Shown here: piece by piece, positions 1 to 6,118 of the stretch
Layout: each line of letters begins with the position of its first letter
Position numbering within the stretch: the first letter of the stretch is position 1
Origin: Candidatus Latescibacterota bacterium
GTDB lineage: Bacteria > JAAXHH01 > JABIQT01
Length of the DNA stretch: 6,374 bases
Direction: 5' to 3'
Assembly (NCBI GenBank): GCA_018667995.1
Contig: JABIQT010000580.1
Span: forward strand, 1 to 6,374
Program-made: the position numbers and the translations under genes
The notes under the pieces: model-generated
Database searches by the model: none
Seen by the model: the letters and a program-made list of their open reading frames with translations, nothing else
Told to the model about the DNA's origin: nothing

Positions 1-2262
1 CCCTCCCAGAGTCAACGCCAGACCATTCTTCAGGATCATGCCAACGATATCCGCATTCTGGGCACCCAACGCCAGTCGTACACCAATCTCTTGCGTACGT
101 TGTGTGACCGCATACGACATGACCCCATAGATCCCAGCCGCCGCAAGTATCAGGGCCACGCCAGAGAATATCCCCATCAATAGGGCGATGAACCGGGTAC
201 CGGAAGCTTTCTCAGAGATTAACCCCTGCATTGTTCTTACGGCGTAGACGGGAACCAGGGGTTCAATATCACGTATCTCGCTCCGGATATTTGGAATCAC
301 CGTGTTGGCATCTGTTGCCGTTCGGACGAGCATTGCAGTGGTACCACCAATGGCCTCCTGGAGCAACGGTGTGTAAATCTGAGGGCGAATCTCATTGTCA
401 ATCAACCTCAATTTTGGTTTCACATCTGCAACAACACCTACCACCTGATACCACTCCTCTACCGACGCATCATTGCGACCAAAGCGGATCTGCCTACCTA
501 CTGGATCAGTAGTCTTCCAATGTCGCTCTGCCAGAGAGGCACTGACGATAGCGACACGGGGCACGTCTCGATTATCTCGATCTGAAAAGTCGCGCCCTCC
601 CAGTAGTGCTATACCCATGGTCTCGATGAAATCAGGTCCCACGTATTGTCGGTCCGTGCGAAATCCATTATCAGGGATAGAGGTCCCGGCGCCATCTGGC
701 ACGTAGGACATGCTCATATACCCGGCATCATAGAACAGATGTGACGTATAACTTGTTGACTGGACGCCAGGTAAGTTGCTCACGCGCTCCAGAATCCTCG
801 TCATCAGGGAGGCTTTGTCCTCTTCATCTCCGTACTGGTTTGGAATGCCCACGGACATGGTGAGCAGGTGCTCCGTGCGAAAACCCGGATTGAATGTGCG
901 AACTTTGCTAAAGCTCCCCATCATTAGGCCGGCACAAATCAGAAGCATACACGCCAGGGTGATTTCACCGACCACAAGTACATTCCTGACACGACGGCTA
1001 CGGCGACTACTGCCCGCACGCATGGTGCCCTCCTTAAGAGCATCATACGTAGGTACTTGAGCCATGACCAGCGCAGGACCGATGCCGAATAACAGACCAG
1101 TGCCCACGGCGAGACACATCGTAAAAATCACAACCTGCGCATCGATCGTCACATTGATGAAATCAGGTACGTCGATGGGCACAAACGCCATGATCGCATC
1201 GGTACCAAAGATGGCGACGTACAGGCCAGCAAGGCCACCGATTGCAGACAACATGAGACTCTCCGTTAGGAGTTGTCCCACCAATTGCCGTCTGCCGGCT
1301 CCTAGTGCGAGGCGGACCGCCACTTCCCGGCGACGTCCTGCAGACTTAGCCAATGTAAGATTCGCCACATTGGCGCATGCGATAAGCAGAACAAACCCTA
1401 CGGCACCGAAGAGTACGACCAATGCTGGTTCCAGGTCTCCCAGCAGTTCATCGAAAACCAGTTTGAGTCGAGTTCGGGTATTGGTATTGGCCTTGGGGTT
1501 ATCGATTTCGAGCTGAGCAGCTACAAGATCCAGATCAGTGTTTGCCTGATCAATGGTCACGCCCGGTTTCATGCGACCGAGAACACGGTGCCAGCGAATC
1601 CCTCTCTGCGTAATTATCTTATACTGCTTCAACGATGGATTGAGCGTATCGAACATCATCATCGGAATCCACAGATCCACATTCCCCGCAAGGCCCCGAA
1701 ATCCGTCGGGCATGATGCCAATTACAGTGTATAAAGCGTCATTGACACGAATGGAGCTTCCGAGAAAATCTGAACGGCCGCCGAACCTCGTGTGCCAGAA
1801 TCCATGGCTGACCACAGCCACCGGATGTGAATCTTGTGTTCTGTTTTCCTCGGGCAGGAACGTCCTGCCCTGCGCAGCGGAGAAGCCCAGTGTCTTGAAG
1901 AAAGAATCCGATACGATCTCGCCACGCACGGGTTCAGCACCGGATGGGCCGATCAGAATCATATCGGTGTCATCGAAAGCCGCCATATCAGCGAACGTCC
2001 GGTTGTATTGACGCCAATCGCGGAAATCCGCATAGGAAACGGATTGTGACTGACCGGTGGTGCTGATGCGACTCCGGATTACCACCAACCTATCCGGGTC
2101 GACAAATGGCACGGGCTCTAAAAGGATTGCTTTGACGACGCTGAAAATGGCCGAATTGGCGCCGATTCCTAGGGCAAGCGTCAACACGGCTATCGCCGTA
2201 AAGGCGGGGCGTTTTAACAACATGCGAAAACCAAATCGGATGTTCTGCTGCAAGGATCGCAT
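1..2262 (-). CDS. Duplicated FtsX/MacB-type ABC transporter permease (ADOP family), C-terminus cut by window edge
   Basis: This is an inner-membrane permease of the acidobacterial duplicated orphan permease (ADOP) type, built from two MacB_PCD-FtsX units. Reading in from the left edge there are 754 codons without a stop. The start is ATG at 2262-2260, preceded by AGGAG with a 5-nt spacer. The N-terminal 'FRMLLKRPAFTAIAVLTLAL' opening is typical of the family. Hydrophobic segments lie near residues 22-48, 280-303, 333-352, 376-400, 427-450 and 691-716, with large presumed periplasmic domains at about 50-275 and 455-685. The cytoplasmic motif EVAVRLALGA (313-322) recurs as EIGVRLALGA (725-734), showing the internal duplication. 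Family members are about 800 residues, so roughly 50 residues with the last two membrane helices are missing at the edge. No ATPase gene is visible. The substrate is unknown; relatives are proposed to act in macrolide/lipoprotein-type export. The family call is secure, the function is not. Confidence 0.95.
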   Translation of the reverse strand, partial: MRSLQQNIRFGFRMLLKRPAFTAIAVLTLALGIGANSAIFSVVKAILLEPVPFVDPDRLVVIRSRISTTGQSQSVSYADFRDWRQYNRTFADMAAFDDTDMILIGPSGAEPVRGEIVSDSFFKTLGFSAAQGRTFLPEENRTQDSHPVAVVSHGFWHTRFGGRSDFLGSSIRVNDALYTVIGIMPDGFRGLAGNVDLWIPMMMFDTLNPSLKQYKIITQRGIRWHRVLGRMKPGVTIDQANTDLDLVAAQLEIDNPKANTNTRTRLKLVFDELLGDLEPALVVLFGAVGFVLLIACANVANLTLAKSAGRRREVAVRLALGAGRRQLVGQLLTESLMLSAIGGLAGLYVAIFGTDAIMAFVPIDVPDFINVTIDAQVVIFTMCLAVGTGLLFGIGPALVMAQVPTYDALKEGTMRAGSSRRSRRVRNVLVVGEITLACMLLICAGLMMGSFSKVRTFNPGFRTEHLLTMSVGIPNQYGDEEDKASLMTRILERVSNLPGVQSTSYTSHLFYDAGYMSMSYVPDGAGTSIPDNGFRTDRQYVGPDFIETMGIALLGGRDFSDRDNRDVPRVAIVSASLAERHWKTTDPVGRQIRFGRNDASVEEWYQVVGVVADVKPKLRLIDNEIRPQIYTPLLQEAIGGTTAMLVRTATDANTVIPNIRSEIRDIEPLVPVYAVRTMQGLISEKASGTRFIALLMGIFSGVALILAAAGIYGVMSYAVTQRTQEIGVRLALGAQNADIVGMILKNGLALTLGG

Positions 2263-2536
2263 GTATACTCCTATAACCTAGTTGTGAACTCTGGCGCAAT
2301 AAGCTAAGATGGTACTTGTTACCTAAGACGGTGACCACGCAGGATTCGTTGTCGACCCCACGCTTTTTACTGCAGATCAGACCGGTCCGGGCTTCACATC
2401 CGGTCCGCGGCTCCTTTCTTCGCAACCTATTGCGGATATTTGAGTACCCTATATAGTACCGTGCACAAATCGCTTGAGTTTACCATATCGATTCCGTACC
2501 ATTTACGACCAAGCAAACCTGCTGTTATGATTCTCC
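2263..2536. other. Divergent intergenic region between permease and hydrolase
   Basis: This 274-bp region separates two divergently transcribed genes and must hold both promoters. For the plus-strand hydrolase a candidate promoter lies at 2430-2457. The palindromic CGCAA-CCTA-TTGCG at 2421-2434 overlaps its -35 box, and an 8-bp direct repeat CCGGTCCG occurs at 2382-2389 and 2400-2407, 18 bp apart. For the permease only the ribosome binding site (AGGAG, 2272-2268 on the minus strand) is clear. TTGCGC with a downstream TATAGG lies too close to the start to be convincing. No short open frame here looks like a real gene. Confidence 0.6.
2421..2460 (+). promoter_or_regulatory. Candidate sigma-70-like promoter with overlapping dyad, for the hydrolase gene
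   Basis: TTGCGG (2430-2435) and TATAGT (2452-2457) are separated by 16 bp and resemble -35 and -10 boxes. Transcription would start near 2464, leaving a leader of about 73 nt. The inverted repeat CGCAA-CCTA-TTGCG (2421-2434) covers the -35 box, and the -10 box lies between two GTAC tetramers (2444-2447, 2456-2459). Such symmetry would suit a repressor site, but that is inference. The -35 match is only moderate. Confidence 0.38.
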
Positions 2537-4024
2537 ATGCAACCAATCGGATGGTCCATGTTTCCTCGCTTCACCCTCTCAGTTCTCGTGACACTGTTCT
2601 GGGTATCAGTCTGTTCAGCCCAGAAACCGCCTCCACCTGACTCGGGCCCATTACGCCTTGTACCCCTAATGTTTACCAGCAACAAGGGCGGTCTCTTCTC
2701 GGCGGAACTGGGTCAATTGCGCGTACCGGAGAATCGGACGAACAGAAAATCAAAGCGTGTCACGCTTCCGATTCTGAAGTTGAAGAGTCGAATTGAGAAA
2801 CCAGGCCCTCCCATCATCTATCTGGCAGATGGCCCAGGTGCAATGGCGACGAAAGAAGGATTCATTCTTGAATCCATATTCCAACCGCTGCTACGCAATC
2901 ACGATATTATCCTCATGGACCAACGCGGCGTAGGAAGATCAAAACCACGAGTATTCTGGGAATCGCCGGCGTCCCAGCCTTTGGACTACTTCCTCTCTTA
3001 CGAAAACATGTTGATGCAGGACCGCTGGGCCAGTGAACAAGCGGTTGCGCGATTTAAGAGGCAGAAGATCGACTTCAAGGGCTATAATACAATTGAGAGC
3101 GCAGATGACCTGAAGGACCTGGCGGCGGCACTCGGAGTGAAGAAACTTATCCTTGTGGGATATGGATACGGCACGCATCTGGCCCTGGCGACTATGAGAC
3201 GGTATCCTGGCCTCGTACACTCAGCGGTCCTTGTAGGACCAAAGGGGCCAGACCACCTTCTGATGCTTCCATCAACCATGGATCAGCATTTCCAGAATGT
3301 TTCGGATCTGGCTGTAAAAGACCAAGCGACACGAATCAAAGTTGCCAACCTGACGAGTCTTACAAAGATAATCCTGCGACGACTCGATCGGGTGCCGGTT
3401 GGCCTATCCGTTCGTGATCGCCGAACACGGAAAATGGTCCGTGTGGAGCTGGGTAAATTCGGACTTCAGTGGATAATCGCACGTCAATTGAGCGAAAAAA
3501 AGTACTTTGTGGAATTGCCTGCAATGCTACATCTCATTGCGAAACAAGACTACTCAATGTTGCGCAGACATGTAGAACGGCTCTACAACGAGACCGGGCG
3601 CGGAATCTCAGGAATGTCATACCTGATGAGGTTGCACTCGGGCGCCACTATGGACCGTCTCGCCCTCATCGTGAGGGAATCCGGGGACGCCATCCTGGGA
3701 AATGCAATGAACTACCCAGTCTTTGATGTACCTGATATATGGGGCCATCCCGACCTCGGAAATTCCTATAGGACTCAGATCGACAGCGAACACAGGGTTC
3801 TCTTCGTAAGTGGCTCGCTGGATCCGGGGGCTTTGCCTTCCCAAACAGAAGAGATACGTCAGGGATTTCCCAACGGAGTCCACTGCGTCGTTGAAAACGC
3901 AGATCATTCGGATGTACTCGCCCACGAACGCGCCCAACGGGTCATCCTGGATTTCCTGGTTGATAAGCCGGTCAATGATATGCGTATCTCGTTGAACCCG
4001 CCTGATTTCCTCCCTCTCCCCTGA
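2537..4024 (+). CDS. Exported alpha/beta-hydrolase, TAP/proline iminopeptidase-like, lacking the catalytic serine
   Basis: This 495-residue protein has the order and length of TAP-like alpha/beta-hydrolases: N-terminal 'RVPENR' segment, YLADGPG loop (family usually YLAGGPG or HGGPG), DQRGVGRS (128-135), nucleophile elbow, helical lid, and a TAP-like C-terminus with 'GFPNG'. The elbow reads G208-Y-G-Y-G212, where the family has G-x-S-x-G, so residue 210 (codon GGA, 3164-3166) is Gly in place of the nucleophile Ser. The presumed acid D429 (SGSLDP) and base H457 (NADHS) are kept. Residues 8-28 form a signal peptide, probably cut after C-S-A28, so the protein acts outside the cytoplasm. ATG 2537 and in-frame ATG 2558 are both possible starts; neither has a strong Shine-Dalgarno, and 2558 gives the more compact signal peptide. 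Ordinary peptidase activity is unlikely. It may be a binding or scaffold pseudoenzyme, or use another chemistry. The fold call is firm; function is open. Confidence 0.9.
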   Translation: MQPIGWSMFPRFTLSVLVTLFWVSVCSAQKPPPPDSGPLRLVPLMFTSNKGGLFSAELGQLRVPENRTNRKSKRVTLPILKLKSRIEKPGPPIIYLADGPGAMATKEGFILESIFQPLLRNHDIILMDQRGVGRSKPRVFWESPASQPLDYFLSYENMLMQDRWASEQAVARFKRQKIDFKGYNTIESADDLKDLAAALGVKKLILVGYGYGTHLALATMRRYPGLVHSAVLVGPKGPDHLLMLPSTMDQHFQNVSDLAVKDQATRIKVANLTSLTKIILRRLDRVPVGLSVRDRRTRKMVRVELGKFGLQWIIARQLSEKKYFVELPAMLHLIAKQDYSMLRRHVERLYNETGRGISGMSYLMRLHSGATMDRLALIVRESGDAILGNAMNYPVFDVPDIWGHPDLGNSYRTQIDSEHRVLFVSGSLDPGALPSQTEEIRQGFPNGVHCVVENADHSDVLAHERAQRVILDFLVDKPVNDMRISLNPPDFLPLP

Positions 4025-4280
4025 AGCAATTCACTCTCGCTTCTATGAACGTCAACACTCGCGCATCGTACATATAGAAATGGTACTTGCCCACGTCCGT
4101 GCCCCGTATCTGTGACAGGTACTCGCTCCGCGTGAACCGGAATCTGCGCCATGGAATTGACTTCCCAAGCGGCACATAGGCGTCCTCCTTCCAATGACCA
4201 GCATCGGTGGTGGAATCGCAGCCGTTACCGGATGTACCCAAGCATAGCGGTCCATCTGCGCATCGGTCGTGGCCACCGAC
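4025..4280. other. Gap between convergent genes with an open minus frame, no recognised gene
   Basis: This 256-bp gap separates the stop codons of the hydrolase and the REC-SpoIIE gene. On the minus strand, in the same frame as REC-SpoIIE and directly after its TGA, 102 further codons stay open to a stop at 3972. Within it a strong AAGGAGG (4190-4184) precedes GTG at 4175-4173 by 8 nt. That start would give a 67-residue protein (3972-4175), rich in aromatic and charged residues, overlapping the end of the hydrolase gene antisense by 53 bp. I recognise no family. It could be a small gene, a decayed gene end, or chance. A GU-rich hairpin (4205-4213 with 4222-4230) has no T-run, so it is not a clear terminator. 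Confidence 0.4.
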
Positions 4281-5429
4281 TCAGTCAACGCCTATAACCA
4301 TTACTGTCACATCGTCGAGATAGATTCCTTCGCAGAAGTGGTCTACGGCGTCCATGATGACACCCCGCAACGCGTCCGGTGATTCAGCACGATGGGCTCT
4401 GGCCAAATCAATTAAATGGTCCTCCCCGAATTCCCTTCCGGAGGGATCCATGGCTTCGTTTACCCCATCGGTGTACAGCACCAGTCGGTCGCCGGGGAGA
4501 AGCCTGATCTCGCCACACTCATAGTCCCAATCGGAGAGTGCCCCGACGACAAGCCCTCCATCCGTGAGCTGTTCTGTGGCCCCATTCTCTCGGACGACTA
4601 TGGGATTGTTGTGTCCCGCATTGGTGTACGCAAAGCAGCCACTGCCGGCGTCAAGGATACCGTAAAACAAGGTCACAAATTTATTGTCCGGTATGTTGGA
4701 GGCCAATGTACGATTCACTTTTCTGCAGAGGCTCTCAGGGGCAACGTCGGCGGCGGCATAGGCATGCACCAAGGCCTGAACATTGGACATCAAGAGTGCA
4801 GCAGGCATACCCTTGCCGACCACGTCCGCTATGCAGATCCCCCTGCTGGTTTCACTCAGAGGCAGTACATCAAAATAGTCGCCTCCCACATGTCTTACCG
4901 GACGCCAATCGTGGGAAATGTGGAACCCATCAGGATTACTGACATCAGATGGCATGAGCGCCCGCTGGATCGATCGGGCCTCATCTTCCTCTTGAGATTT
5001 TGTGCTCTCGGCATGTCGGACCGAGCGCCCTTGAACAATCTGCGCCTCTATGAGTCCGAGGAGATAGTCGTTGTCCCAGGGCTTCTGGATGAATTCCCGA
5101 AGATCACCACGCATGGCCTCAACCGCAAGCTCGACGCTACCCCATGCCGTCATGGCAATCACAGGCAGACTCTTGTCAAAAGCCCGTACGCTGGAAAGCA
5201 GATCCAGGCCTTCCTGACCCGAGGTAGTGTCCCGAGCATAATTCAGATCCACAAGCAACACATCGTAATCGCGATTTCTAATAGACTCCAGGACCGCACC
5301 CGGCGACGTCACAGAATCGGTCTCATAGCCCTCGGCCTTTAACAAAAGCTCCAAGGCAGACAGAACATCTTCCTGATCGTCGGCGATTAAAACGCGTGAT
5401 CCCAAGCGTGTCGTACTCGAAATTGCCAT
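4281..5429 (-). CDS. Response regulator: receiver domain fused to SpoIIE/PP2C-type phosphatase
   Basis: This 382-residue cytoplasmic regulator dephosphorylates a protein partner under control of its receiver, as in RsbU-like partner-switching systems, where the substrate is an anti-anti-sigma STAS protein. The receiver spans about 11-130: acidic pair D17-D18, phospho-acceptor D61, T94 and K116 are all present. Its 'NYARDTTSGQEG' and 'QKPWDN' segments resemble receivers usually attached to sigma-54 AAA+ activators. A short helical linker (about 135-155) leads to the PP2C-like domain (about 150-382), with metal-binding aspartates in GGDYFD (D184), IADVVGKG (D202), TDGVNE (D321) and LDDVT (D372/D373). 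All key residues are intact, so it should be active. ATG 5429-5427 is chosen because AGGAG lies 8 nt upstream and the receiver begins right after it. An upstream in-frame ATG at 5507 lies beyond the sigma-54 promoter and is rejected. No STAS, kinase or sigma-factor gene is in the window, so the partner is unknown. Confidence 0.93.
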   Translation of the reverse strand: MAISSTTRLGSRVLIADDQEDVLSALELLLKAEGYETDSVTSPGAVLESIRNRDYDVLLVDLNYARDTTSGQEGLDLLSSVRAFDKSLPVIAMTAWGSVELAVEAMRGDLREFIQKPWDNDYLLGLIEAQIVQGRSVRHAESTKSQEEDEARSIQRALMPSDVSNPDGFHISHDWRPVRHVGGDYFDVLPLSETSRGICIADVVGKGMPAALLMSNVQALVHAYAAADVAPESLCRKVNRTLASNIPDNKFVTLFYGILDAGSGCFAYTNAGHNNPIVVRENGATEQLTDGGLVVGALSDWDYECGEIRLLPGDRLVLYTDGVNEAMDPSGREFGEDHLIDLARAHRAESPDALRGVIMDAVDHFCEGIYLDDVTVMVIGVD

Positions 5430-5472
5430 GTCTCTATCTCCTGCTCCACTAAGTATCATCTTATCTGGTAAT

Positions 5473-5488
5473 TGCAATACGCGTGCCA
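5473..5488 (-). promoter_or_regulatory. Sigma-54 (RpoN) -24/-12 promoter of the REC-SpoIIE gene
   Basis: On the minus strand the sequence reads TGGCACG (5488-5482), a 4-nt gap CGTA, then TTGCA (5477-5473). This matches the consensus TGGCACG-N4-TTGCW at every fixed position. The invariant GG (5487-5486) and GC (5475-5474) are exactly 10 nt apart. Transcription would begin about 12 nt further on, near 5462, leaving a leader of about 33 nt with AGGAG before the ATG at 5429. Such promoters need an ATP-dependent enhancer-binding activator, which is not encoded here. Confidence 0.8.
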
Positions 5489-5740
5489 CAACCGGATGCT
5501 CAAACAACGGTATGGCAAGTTATATGGTTGATTGATAGTCCAAGTGGTACTCGGGGCCATCGGAAGTCACGAGGCTGGCGACTTGCAGGCCCGAAGACCC
5601 TAGAAATCCCGGTCGGATATCGGATGTCTCAGCATCTGTTTTTCTCTCCACGATAGCCTGATCGCCAGACCAACCTTCATGAAAATGGACCATCATGTCC
5701 GGATACGGGAAGTGATATCTCGATTGTGGAATTTTCACGA

Positions 5741-5770
5741 TTGCTCGTTCACATCATTATGGTATATATT
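5741..5770 (+). promoter_or_regulatory. Possible sigma-70-like promoter for clpS
   Basis: TTGCTC (5741-5746) is followed by an AT-rich TATATATT stretch (5763-5770). TATATA lies 16 bp and TATATT 18 bp downstream of the -35-like box. Transcription would start around 5777, about 46 nt before the ClpS start codon. The -35 match is weak, so this is a suggestion based mainly on position. Confidence 0.3.
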
Positions 5771-5822
5771 GACTAAGTAGGAAGGATTCTCGTTGCCAAC
5801 AGTTGGTTAAGGGGATGCCCCA

Positions 5823-6116
5823 ATGATACCCACAGCGCGTACGACAGATACGGAGCAGGAGCAAAGGACCCACCGGGCCATCCTACCGCCATACGCTGTT
5901 ATTCTGCACAATGATGACGATCATGACATGGACTATGTGGTGGAGGCGCTTCGGAAAAGCGTATCGGAACTCTCGGAGGATGAGGCGTTTCGGATCATGA
6001 TGGAGGCGCATCGGAACGGTACGGCCGTAGTCATTGTCTGCCCGTTGGAGCAGGCTGAACTCTACAGGGACCGTCTACGGAGTTTTGGCCTGGGTGCCAC
6101 CGTCGAAAAAGCGTAG
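5823..6116 (+). CDS. clpS: ClpS-family ATP-dependent Clp protease adaptor
   Basis: ClpS is a small cytoplasmic adaptor that binds proteins with bulky N-terminal residues (N-degrons) and hands them to the Clp AAA+ unfoldase. This 97-residue protein has a flexible N-terminal tail (about 1-20) for engaging the unfoldase, then the core starting at 'PPYAVILHNDD'. By comparison with E. coli ClpS, pocket residues N30, D31, D32, gatekeeper M36, M59 and H63 line up with N34, D35, D36, M40, M62 and H66. The canonical 'GVCGVFT..VAETK' segment is replaced by 'AVVIVCPLEQAELYRDRL', while the protein still ends in the typical VEKA. This divergent form resembles ClpS variants I associate with Planctomycetota-type genomes. 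GGGGA (5811-5815) lies 7 nt before ATG 5823. No clpA/clpC is adjacent, so the partner unfoldase is unknown. The family call is strong; equivalence to E. coli ClpS is less certain. Confidence 0.9.
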   Translation: MIPTARTTDTEQEQRTHRAILPPYAVILHNDDDHDMDYVVEALRKSVSELSEDEAFRIMMEAHRNGTAVVIVCPLEQAELYRDRLRSFGLGATVEKA

Positions 6117-6118
6117 CA

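Larger units (their letters stand above)
5430..5822. other. Intergenic region between REC-SpoIIE and clpS, no confident gene
   Basis: These 393 bp separate two divergently transcribed genes. The end next to REC-SpoIIE holds the sigma-54 promoter, and the end next to clpS holds a possible sigma-70-type promoter. Between them, a minus-strand open frame of 72 codons (5520-5738, GTG start) has no convincing Shine-Dalgarno and no recognisable motif. It may be chance or a small unknown gene. A weak 5-bp hairpin (around 5622-5636) followed by a T-run on the plus strand has no upstream plus-strand gene to terminate. The interval 80-200 bp upstream of the sigma-54 start, where an activator would be expected to bind, shows no obvious strong palindrome. 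Confidence 0.5.

Noticed and set aside
1064-2011. Two plus-strand open frames of about 150 codons opposite the permease
   Set aside because: The minus strand encodes a continuous ADOP permease here with family motifs throughout. The plus-strand frames are its shadows.
2612-2617. Cysteine in 'VSVCS' as a lipoprotein lipobox in the hydrolase
   Set aside because: The residue before the Cys is Val, not Gly, Ala or Ser. Cleavage after C-S-A as an ordinary secretory signal fits better.
4023-4043. GAAGC...GCTTC hairpin at the end of the hydrolase gene as a terminator
   Set aside because: The stem is only 5 bp with an 11-nt loop and no T-run follows.
4416-5342. 308-codon plus-strand open frame opposite the REC-SpoIIE gene
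   Set aside because: It lies wholly antisense to a gene with intact receiver and PP2C motifs, shows no recognisable domain and no clear ribosome binding site. It is best explained by codon bias of the real gene.
5520-5738. 72-codon minus-strand open frame upstream of the phosphatase
   Set aside because: It has a GTG start, no convincing Shine-Dalgarno and no family resemblance. It is noted within the intergenic entry but not called as a gene.
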